Assembly: GCF_041381155.1 (NCBI RefSeq)
Contig: NC_091143.1
Location: 34,411,331 to 34,475,330 of the forward strand
Reading direction: 5' to 3'
Length of the DNA stretch: 64,000 bases
Origin: Argopecten irradians
Taxonomy: Eukaryota; Mollusca; Bivalvia; Pectinida; Pectinidae
This document shows positions 26,801 through 38,800 of this stretch, piece by piece. The notes under the pieces were generated by a model. That model searched no databases. It saw only the letters and a list, made by a program, of their open reading frames with translations, and was not told where the DNA came from. The translations under genes and the position numbers were made by a program. The first letter of the stretch is position 1; every line of letters starts with the position of its first letter.

Positions 26801-29800
26801 AACTGGCAAGTCTTTTACAAATTTATCATGACAAAATAATGTGTCTCAAAGGTGAAAAGTCATAGGCATTTCTAATTTATAGTAACAGATTAATGTGTCA
26901 TGAGTACAGAAAGAGTTAAATATTGCTGATTTTTGTCATCCACAACCTCCATTTTGGTTCACTAATCCTGGGCACTAGTTATAGCGAATACGGTAAATGC
27001 AAGATGGTCTCTTCATTACATTATCACTGCAAGCTAAAGGAAAATTTGCCTGAAAATAATAAAACATTTGGCAGATCTGGATAGCAATAAGCTACCATGA
27101 AAAAGCCCTAAAAGACACTACTGTAAATAGAATAGGTAGGTAATCAAATGTTTGGAGTTTGTTTTCATCTCAAGGGTTGGAACTTCAGTCCGAAAAATCA
27201 ATTAACATTTGTGGAACAGCTTAAGTTATATGGCCATATAAATTTGTAGTCCATGTTTTTTTCTCTGGGCACTCTGACTTTCCTTCACCAGAAGTTTATA
27301 TCTGAGATAATTTGACCTTATGGATTAAATATTAAAAATTGCAGGACAAAGCAAAAATTTTAACCATACCTTAACAAAAGCTGCATGGTAAAGATTGAAA
27401 CAATAGTAATAATAATTTTCTCCGAGAAAATAGCTTGCACTATCACAAAATGACAGATATATATTGGATACACAGTGTGATCAGACCTAGGGCAATTTTC
27501 TCATTGACTGGCATATATATACTTTGTGACATTGTAATGTCATACCTTGATGGATATTAGCTGTTTGCTTATATATGTTAATATATACTCCCATAACATG
27601 AATCGACTGGTCAGCCGATTTCTTATCGGACGCTATTTTGCTGACCAGTATATTTGTTGTGCTATATACCTCTTAACAGTTTTCATACAGAGCTGTCTCT
27701 CCTTATATCTTATTAAATAGTTTCATTGCGAGAGCCATAATCGATTCACTACATCACTCGCACATTTGCTAAAATTTTCCAATATTTACATGATCAGAAT
27801 AGAATTAATTCAATAGACTTGTGTCCTGGACTTATTGTGTAAGTTATATATATATTAGTTGTATAGGACTCAAACTATTATAGTATCTGACCCAGAGCAG
27901 TAATTTTAGCACCAGTTTAGTCTGGTAGCTGATATACCAAGTAATTAATCAAGAAGATCGAGATGTGTTTACAAATATTAGTCTATATACCTAACGTCTC
28001 CTTTGACACCGCCTCACTTTTGGCTGTTGAGTTGTGTCCAGTTCGCTCCTGTGATGAAGGCTCAGGGTTCTTTTCCCTGGTCTGATCCACAAGGACCTGG
28101 AATGAAAATTTCTAACCAACAGTATGCATACATATATTATAGTATCAAGGGTATGAACTCGGCAGTCGAGAAAAACGGACCTATTTTTTTAAAACCTTAA
28201 TTATCTTAATAGATTGGCTCTATACACCATTGATGTATATTTTACCTTAAAGAGAAATAATTTATCTTTCCAATGAGTGCTTGATGAACAAAAATGGCCA
28301 AGTATTGATGAAGTTATGGCTTGATGAATTGGGAAATTTACGAAAAATATGCTAGGTAGACATTTCCCTGTCCGGTCGAAATGTCGTCTTGCCTCTAATG
28401 GGTACCACAATAACCAAGCTAAAATCACAAAATCTACGCTTGTGGTGGTAAACAGTATACATAAGTGTGTTCATCCGCAATCTCCTTTGGAGGTGTCATG
28501 ACCCGTACTTTGTAGAAACTCTATTTTAAGATCGTGTAGCTCACTTACTTTAACCAGGGAAATGTCTACCTAGCATACTTTTCGTAAATTCCCCGATTTA
28601 TCAAGCCATAACTTGTCAATACTTGGCCAATTTTGTTCATCAAGCACTCAATGGAAAGATAAATTATTTCTCTTTAAGGTAAGATATACTTTAATGTTGT
28701 ATAGAACCCATTTATTAAAATAATCACGGTTTTAAAAAAAATAGGTTTGTTTTTCTCGACCGCCAAGTTCATACCCTTGATACTATTATACATATATATG
28801 TATACTGTTAGTTAAAAACATCGTGCCAGGTCCCTGTGGTCTGATCAATATTTTTTTATCACTGTAAAGCATACAATTGTGAAGTCTGATATAATTTCAA
28901 AGTTCAATCAAACCTGTATATAAAGGACACTAAAGGGACATAGTAGAATTGTCTATTATAGACTGTTTTTCTTTATGCAGAGTTCAATGATATGTAAGTG
29001 AATTCTAATAATAAGGGTTCGATGATTTTGTCCTTTATATAGAGGTGTCATTCATTTAGAGGTGTCCTTTATATAGAGGTGTCATTCATTTCGAGGTGTC
29101 CTTTATATAGAGGTGTCCTGTATACATTGACGGTACTTTCTGATAGTAATTCTAACATACATTGATTCCATATTGCATATCAAAATGCGCACCATGCTAA
29201 ATGACGTCGGTGACAAGAAGTATAAAAGCCTCAAAATTTACGCCTGTTTTGGTTATAACTTGTCAGGCGGACATTGATAAAGCTGTCGCTGCAGCCAAAG
29301 AGGCATTTAAACTAGGATCACCATGGCGACGAATGGATGCCAGCAAACGCGGAAAGCTACTGATGAAGTTTGCGGACTTATTGGAGCGAGATGCTGTGTA
29401 CATTGGAGTAAGTAATTTAATCAATAATCAATAATTCTGATGTGCTGACTTTTTAGCTTACATTGACATCAATAGGGACGCTTAAACACAATCTTTCAAA
29501 AAATGCACAATTTATCTCGAAGAGGAGAAAATTAAATTTTGATAATATGGATCGTGATCTTTTTAATATGTATCTATAATATTATTGCAAATTTATCAAA
29601 TAGGATATCTAGTGATTTTGTCCAATTGCAGTGTTTTTAAATAAGTTTCTTTTTGAAGTGTTACAGTATTTCATAATTAATAAAGTTAAGTGTTGATTGC
29701 GGTGACATGATAAGAAACTGACGTCACATTTGGATTTGAAGATGATTATGCAAAATGGCAGCTTAAAAAGCTTACACATGTAATTGTCATTTCTAGTAGA

Positions 29801-32800
29801 GTTTTAAAGGATCTTCATTTTATATTAGGGGTTCCTTACATTGATCATCTTTTCATCTTGTCTCTTAGTATATTGTATACATGTATTTATAGTAAAAAGA
29901 ATATGTGAGTCCAGATGGACTATGTTGTAGAAATACAATAAAAATAACAATAACAACGACACATATGTTAGCATTTTCGCCATGTCATAATGGCTCTTCA
30001 GAATTATATACATGTAAAGTTTTAAGTCTAATTAAAAAGGAAACATTCTAAATAAAACACTGATTATTTTGTTTCATAGATCGAGGCTCCAACAACATCC
30101 CATAACGGGTCACGGTCTGACGACCTTTACATAATTGTGTTGTACATGAGGTCAATTGCATCTTACATAACAATTAGCTGGTGCTTCAACTGAAAATGAC
30201 ATTTTGTCCATGCATGCATATATATACGGTAGCTATATTGTGTTCTTTAGGTGAGATGACTACACACAAGAAAATGTTGCTGACATTTCTTGCAATCTAT
30301 TTTATCCCCTTCAAGAAATTTTGAAGTGGTAATTTGAATGGTCAATCTAAAAGGTCACCAGAATGTGATCCCTAATGTGTCGGATCCTGTAAGAAATAAA
30401 TTAATTATTATCTATCTTAGGTTTAAAATGAATAGGCTGACTGGTAACATTGACTTGATCTTAAAGGATTTGTATCCCAATACCTATTTACACTTTAATT
30501 ATATATGTTTGTTGATTTTGTAGAGTTTAGAAACCCTAGACAATGGCAAACCATTCAAAATGGCATATGGTGAGGTCTTCTTCTCAGCCGACTGTTGCAG
30601 ATATTATGCTGGATGGGCTGACAAGATACATGGCAAAACGATCCCAATTAGTAAGTTATTGGAACGACAATGAATAAAATTCACATTGTTGTCAAAATTA
30701 TCACACTGTTGTCAAAATTATCACTTACCGTATATGTATTTGCTCTAAGAAAAATATTTATATATTTTATACTACAGGATTGTTTATAGATGCTCCACCA
30801 CCGACAGAGCATAAATGATATTCATCATTTGAACAAAAATTTGTGTTTAATCGTGTGGACATATGTCTAATTAACACAAAAAATAATGTAAAATAATTTA
30901 TTTTGACTTTGGTGTATGCGCAATCAGTACTTCATTCCATATAAAATATAATGCCATGGAAATTTTTCGGGATGCAATTAATTATTTTTAATATTTTTAA
31001 CTTGAGGTAAAATTAGAAGCTCAAACTTTTCAATGATGGTAATGGTGTAAAGTAAGTAACTTTTGTAACTGAAGAAAAATACCAAATCGTCTCCTCCGGT
31101 TTTTTATAGTGAAAAAATACCATTTGTTAGCGGTGGAGCATCTTTAATATTGTTGGAAGATTCCTATAGTACATATTCATAGATGTTGAAGAAAGGCAGT
31201 ATAAAATCGAATGGCATAATGTACCTGTATACCTAAAATATTCAGATCTATCAGAGTTATCTCCCTTCCCTTTACTCGGCCAGTATTATTTAACTGTGTT
31301 GCGATTATTCTTTGCAGATGGAGACTTCTTCAGTTTCACTCGACATGAACCCATTGGTGTCTGTGGGCAGATCATTCCGGTAAGTAAAATGCATTTAATA
31401 ATTAATTGGCAATTCGTAATTTAAAAAAAAAGAAAATTGTGATGAGTTAAAGTTCTGTTTTACGCTTTGTCCATCATCATTTTACAATGGAGAGGGGAGA
31501 TAAATTCCCGTGAAAGATGAAGGTCACCATGCAGGCATGCACCCAAAGGAAATATGATGTTTTATTTCGCGGCTATGTGATGTGCTTCAACTATTCACAG
31601 ACACTATTATAAACATGAGGTATAATAATTCCTGTAACTGAGGAGAGGAGAAATGGTGCAGTTGCCAGGTACTGACAGTTGGTTAGTGTTTTTTCTCCGG
31701 GTACTCTGGCTTTCCTCCACTCAAAAAACCCTTAACTGACCCTGGTTGTTGATAGGACATTGAACTAATAAAACCAACTCAATTTTAATGTAATTTGCTC
31801 TAACTGAATCTGCTTGTTACAGTGGAACTACCCCGTGCCTATGTTTGCCTGGAAGATTGCCCCAGCCCTAGCTACAGGAAATGTTGTTGTGGTGAAGCCC
31901 GCTGAGCAGACACCCCTCACTGCACTGTATTGTGCTCAACTTCTCCTGGAGGTATGTTACCAGTCTGTAATTGTAGACAAAATTTTTGTTGCCATGGTAA
32001 CCATTTAGGTCATTATACACAGGTTTTTATAAAATGGCCAATGAAACTTGAATACCTGTATTATATAACTTTTGAATAGATTTTGTTCAATTGGTGTAAC
32101 ATGTGGATGTCTATAATTTGATACATTGATAATGCTTGGTTACCATGGAAATGTAACGTGTTAAGACACTGTCACCTTGCAAAGTTTGATTTCATTAAAA
32201 TCAATTTTTGTCGTATTGAAATAAAAAAAAATATAAAAAAAAAAATCCATTAACTGGCTATATCTGATTTAATTTTATTATTGAAATAGAAGCTTTTATA
32301 TGCTTTGCATGGATACTTTTGTATTTATCATTTTAAGATTTGTTTAGATTTATTTGTATTGGTAAATTGCATTTTTGAGACAAATGATGACTATACATTC
32401 TGGATTTGCAGACCAAAAAAAAATCCACACATCATGCAGTATGTTGTATGACAATTATTGTCATACAAATCATTATAAGCTTAAATATGTATGATCTTTG
32501 GTATACTACCCCAGGCTGGCTTTCCTAAAGGTGTAGTCAATATTGTACCAGGCTATGGACCTACAGCAGGTGCTGCCATCTCTTCTCACATGGATGTAGG
32601 CAAAGTGGCATTCACTGGATCAACAGAGGTAGAAAAGCTGACACTCTTCTAATTCTTTGCATATTACAGAGTTAGCTCCCTTGCGGGTAGGTATCGATTG
32701 TTACGTCATTATTTTGTGAGCGCAATTCATGTCATTTTCTCTGAAAAATATGACGTTATGCTCGCAAAAACATAACGTCATAATCAGTACCTACCCGCAA

Positions 32801-35800
32801 GCACAGATAACATTGTGATATGCAAATCTGGAATCATTACAATAAAATGTTTATGTAAAGGACACCAAATGGGCATAGCAAAAATGTCCTTTGTAGACAG
32901 GTGTCCTTTATATATAGAGTTCAATTATGTAGTCAATTGCTGCAAATAGGGTAGAAGAGTTTGTCCTTTATAGACAGGCGTCCTATATATAGATGTCAAT
33001 TATATATTAAATTGCTCCAAATGGGGTTGTTGAATCTGTCCTTTATAGACGGGTGTCCATTATAAAGCCATTATAAAGATGTCAATTATGTGGTAAATTG
33101 CTCCAAATGGGGTTGATGAATCTGTTCTTTATAGACAGGCGTCCTATACATAGATGTCAATTATATATTAAATTGCTCCAAATGGGGTTGATGAATCTGT
33201 CCTTTATAGACAGGTGTCCATTATAAAGATGTCAATTATGTGGTAAATTGCTCCAAATGGGGTTGATGAATCTGCCCTTTATAGACAGGTGTCCATTATA
33301 AAGATGTCAATTATGTGGTAAATTGCTCCAAATGGGGTTGATGAATCTGTTCTTTATAGACAGGCGTCCTATATATAGATATCAATTATATATTAAATTG
33401 CTCCAAATGGGGTTGATGAATCTGTTCTTTATAGACAGGCGTCCTATATATAGATGTCAATTATATATTAAATTGCTCCAAATGGGGTTGATGAATCTGT
33501 TCTTTATAGACAGGTGTCCATTATAAAGATGTCAATTATGTGGTAAATTGCTCCAAATGGGGTTGATGAATCTGTTCTTTATAGACAGGCGTCCTATATA
33601 TAGATGTCAATTATATATTAAATTGCTCCAAATGGGGTTGATGAATCTGTCCTTTATAGACAGGTGTCCATTATAAAGATGTCAATTATGTGGTAAATTG
33701 CTCCAAATGGGGTTGATGAATCTGTCCTTTATAGACAGGTGTCCATTATAAAGATGTCAATTATGTGGTAAATTGCTCCAAATGGGGTTGATGAATCTGT
33801 CCTTTATAGACAGGTGTCCATTATAAAGATGTCAATTATGTGGTAAATTGCTCCAAATGGGGTTGATGAATCTGTTCTTTATAGACAGGTGTCCATTATA
33901 AAGATGTCAATTATGTGGTAAATTGCTCCAAATGGGGTTGATGAATCTGTTCTTTATAGACAGGTGTCCTTTATATACGAGAGGTGTCCTTTGATAAAGC
34001 AGGTTTTACTGCATCTGTTTTACAGGAGATACCACTTCCTTGGGTTGATAAATCTCCATATTCAGCTGAAAACATGTTCATAATTGTATATAATTATTCA
34101 AATTTACATTTAACTTTTGTAATCAACACAACTTGGTCTTCACCCATACACATTTTCTATAATTTAGTATTGCACTTTGTGACTATGGTAAAACATCATA
34201 ATGCCAACTTGTGCAATCAAGTGCTTCAGAGTGAAATCTTAAGATAATGCCAATACCTCACATTCTCATACTTTGTTAAGATATTGAGAAGGTTTTATGA
34301 CAAGTTTGTCACTATGGTTTTGTAGGTTGGCCAGTTAATCATGCAGGCAGCTGGGTGTTCAAATCTCAAGCGACCAACTCTTGAGCTTGGTGGCAAAAGT
34401 CCGAATATTATCTTCTCCGATGCAGATTGTAAGTCTTAACCTATAAAGATTAATTGCATTACTTTATATATAGAAAGAATGAATGTGAATATTTAGTCAA
34501 ATGAAAAAAAAAATCTCTCACTCATCATAAATTTTTGAATATAATGTTAATTTGTTAATAAAAGTTTAATGAATTCTAATTTGAAATGAAAAAAAAGAGA
34601 TCTACAAACACTTTAATGAAAATCAATATTTCAACAAATTAAAATTAAATGATAAAGCAGTTCACAAAATACTAAATTCTTTCTGTAAACTTCTAATTGA
34701 AGATTTGTCAGTTCTTCAAATATGCTTTTAAGATAAGATAATGCATGATTGTTAGATTTGCATTTATCTGCTGTGTTTTTATTATATTTTGACCTTTGAC
34801 CTATTTTCCTAGTGACCAGTGCTGTGGACTTCGCTCACGAGGCGGTGATGACCAACATGGGTCAGTGTTGTGTCGCTGGCAGTCGGACATTCGTACAGGA
34901 AGATATTTATGACGAGTTTGTCAAAATGAGCATCGCAAAAGCTGAAGGTCGAAAGGTCGGAAATCCTTTTGAAAGTTGTACACAGAGTGGTCCCCAGGTA
35001 AATCATACAATGCCCACACGTATCTGGTTATTTCTGTTGAATTTATAATTTCACAATTTTACAGGACATTTACATGGTTGCAGAAAATTGATCTATGAAC
35101 AAATTAGGTACTATCAATAGAAACAATATATCCTTGCAGCACCATATCACATTTGGATTTGTTTTAATATATTTTTTCTCATTTTAAGCAAAATTAGCTG
35201 TGAGATGCTCTCTCTCTTTGTTTCCTTGAAAGATCAGCGAGTCAGTAGTTTCCTTCCCTTGAAATAAATAAGAGAGGGGAGCAGGAATTAGCTAGCCCAC
35301 TCTTTCCCCGTGGGAAAAATAACTAGGGAAGGGGGGGAATCAGCTATCCTTTTCTTTCCAAATCAGCTAGCTCTTTCCCCGGGGAATCTATCAGAAAAGA
35401 AATGACTTCTACATCGGCAATGCCAACAACATTATTCAACCTTATGGACATTTCTGAATATAAAATATTTCTTAAAAAGGCATTTCAAATTAAAACTGTA
35501 GAAGAACATTTCTCTATGTCACAGTTCAATGTAAAAGAATTCGGGAAGAACAGTTTTGACAGAGCTATTTTATCATTGAAATTGAAAAAAGCTGATCGAC
35601 CGTTGATTCAATACTTTGTCGATTGTCTTACAGGTTGATGATGAACAGTACAATAAGATTTTGGAATTGATTGAATCTGGAAAGAAAGAAGGAGCCAAAT
35701 GTGAATATGGGGGCGAGAAGGCTAATGATGAAGGATATTACATCAAACCTACGGTGTTCTCGGGGGTGGAAGATCACATGAGAATCGCCAAGGAGGAGGT

Positions 35801-38800
35801 AACTCTTGTATTATCTTTTAGATGCTATGTTTGTTTAATGTCTAATAGTGTGACCTATGCTGTAAAAATACTGTGGAATTTTTCCACTAGCGTGTATCAG
35901 AACGCATAATTTAAATCTTCAAAAGTCATAATCGTCTGCCTTTGCTGTGATCATACTCGGGGCCTCTTGCTTATTTGTTTTATTGTCAACTTATCTAGCT
36001 AAAGTGAAGACCTCTGTATCTTGCTAATGGGTATATTTTGGCAAGTGTAAGTGGAGGTAATACTGTAAATCTGCCATTTAAGTTGGTCCATGTATAATGG
36101 TAGTCAAAGACGCTCTCACAGACTGCCAATTTCTCAATGTTTAAAGAAATATAATTATTTAATAAGTAAAGATTATTCTTGACACATGAATTTAATGATT
36201 ATTTTCTTGTTTGTACCACAGATTTATGATATTTACATTGGAAATATTTCCAGATATTTGGCCCTGTGCAGCAGATTTTTAAATTCAAGAATATGGAAGA
36301 GGTCCTGGAGCGAGCTAACAATACACTTTATGGTCTAGGAGCAGCCATCTTCACCACAAACATTGACAAGGCCATGACCTTTGTTCAAGGGGTCAAGGCC
36401 GGAACTGTCTGGTATGTTATCTTTAATATTGTGACCTATACAATAGAGGTCAATGCCATACTTCCTGGTATGTTATCAGAAAGGGTTACGACCTATATAC
36501 TAAGAGTTCATGCAAGGCCAAAATTAACTAGGTTTTGACCTTTGTACAGTATTTAAGCTGGTACTTTTTGGTATGCTAGCACTAAGGCAAGGACCTAATA
36601 TATACTAAGAGGTCAAGGTCACAATCAACTTTAACCTTAAGGTTCTTACAGAGGCTATGACCTTTATACAGGGGTCAAGGCTGGTATTGTCTGGCATGTT
36701 ATCATGAAGGCTACTATGTACAGTCAAACCTGCAATAGCGGACACCTCTTTATAGCAGACACCTGTCCATAACAGACAGTGCTAGGAATCCCCAACAAAA
36801 ATTATTATATAAATGTCGTGTATATAGCGGACACCTCCTCAAAGCAGTCATCAGACACTAAATTTAGTCTGTAAGTCGGTAAAATTTCCATATACCAGAC
36901 ACAAATAAATTTTCCCAACGTCGGTACTTTCACTCGAAAAAAACATGAGCTTTCAATATAAGTTAGACTACATAAACGTACAGTATAGTGGACACAAAAA
37001 GACATCTTTTTGAATGAAAATCACTGTATGAATTGAATATGTATAGCGGACACTTTCTATGAAGAAAGCGGACACTTAAATTTAACCTGAAGATAGTAAA
37101 TATTCTATAATACAAACAGCGAACATCCTATTTTGAACCTGTGCATTGGTAAAACAACTAAGGAAGCCATATCAGCAGTGTTCTTCTGTGTTAGTCAATT
37201 AGAGTTATTTCCCTTATGTCACATTTCATAACACTCTGGGGTTTGCATTTTATCTGTGTTGGAATACACCTTCGAGACTCGTTGGTGTGAACCATTGTTT
37301 GTATAGCGACTTTTTGATGTCAGCCAGTTCACAACTACATGTGTTTACATTTGTTTTGTCTGAAATAACAGAGATTCAAGACAGCGTGGACACTTTACTT
37401 GGCTCATTAACAATTTGTTTAGAATAATTACATGTATGGACCAATGAGTGGCGAAAAGATGGAATCTTCCAAGATATTGTCAACCCCATATGGAAATTTT
37501 TGAATGAGTCCGAGTGAATAAAAAAAACACAGATACATGTATACATTGTATATACAATTTATTAAATAATTGTTTCAGATTCATTTTTTCTGATTTGATT
37601 GAAATGAAAAATATAAATATACTGTACATATTCCTTTACATAATACTTAGGTTACTATTAATTTATTCCAAAATGAACTAATGAAAAGAAAATGAGACAA
37701 ATACTTGTATTTGTGTATGGAAAGATTGCTATGGTTGAACGTACCTCTCAGGGGACACAACTCGTCAAAACACTGACCTCTATATAAAGGACATGTTAGC
37801 CTTGTCCACTGGGTGTCCTTTTTACACAGGTTTGACTGTATATACCAGGGGTCAAGAAAGGAACAATTTTGTATGTTATAACAGAGGCTATGGCCTTTGT
37901 CCAAGGGTTCAAGGCTGGTGCTTTGTTATTACAAAGACTATGACATATACTTAGAGGTCAAGGTCAAAATCAACTTTAAATTTATCACAGAGGCTATGAC
38001 CTTTGCTCTAGGCTAATACTGTTTGAAGGCTAAGACCTACCAGGTATAGAACAGGGGTCAAGGTCACAACTATATGTTAGGTTAAGGTTAGCATTCAATG
38101 ATAGGTAACCTTTGTACAAGAGCTCGAGGTCAAGTTTAGAATCATACATATCCTTATAACCACTCCATTCAATAGAGGATCTGACAACGTCCCATAAGGG
38201 GTCATGTTCGGATGACCTTTTTACTATCTGTACTTCAAATCAAATACATTTTCTACACATTGCTAGATGCAGAATAATTGAAAATGTCATTTCATCTCAT
38301 TATACATATACATGTAGCTTTGTTAACCTCTTTTGGTGTGCTGACTATGTTCACGAAAATAATTCTGACAGCTTTTTCAAACTTTTTCGTCCCCTGAAAT
38401 TCACTTTCAAGATTTTGAAGGTAGCAATTTGATTGGCCATTTCCAAAGGTCATCTGGACGTGAACCCCTAATAGGATGTTGTCAGATCCTCTTATCAAAG
38501 GAAGTGAGAAAATGGCACCTTATTACATTTGAGTAAGGAGTCAAGGTGGTTAGTAGGTTTTCATTTAAAAAATGACGCCTTATTTTGATCTTTGATTAAT
38601 GAGACAAAGCCATTCTTCTTAAGTCATCAAAACTTGATGCCATGTTACATTTGTAGCTATCAATTCCATGGCAATGGCTCATTTAACATATACCTGTAAC
38701 TGCCCCATTATCAATGTTGTTGCTCATACAACTTCCTTAACTGGTAAACATTTCCAAAAATGGAAAATTAGGTAAAGATCAATAGTATTAGTGTTATAGT

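Noticed and set aside
33323-33526. Plus-strand repeat frame ([14 protein letters not shown])
   Set aside because: It is a chance frame in the 75-bp minisatellite within ALDH intron 7.
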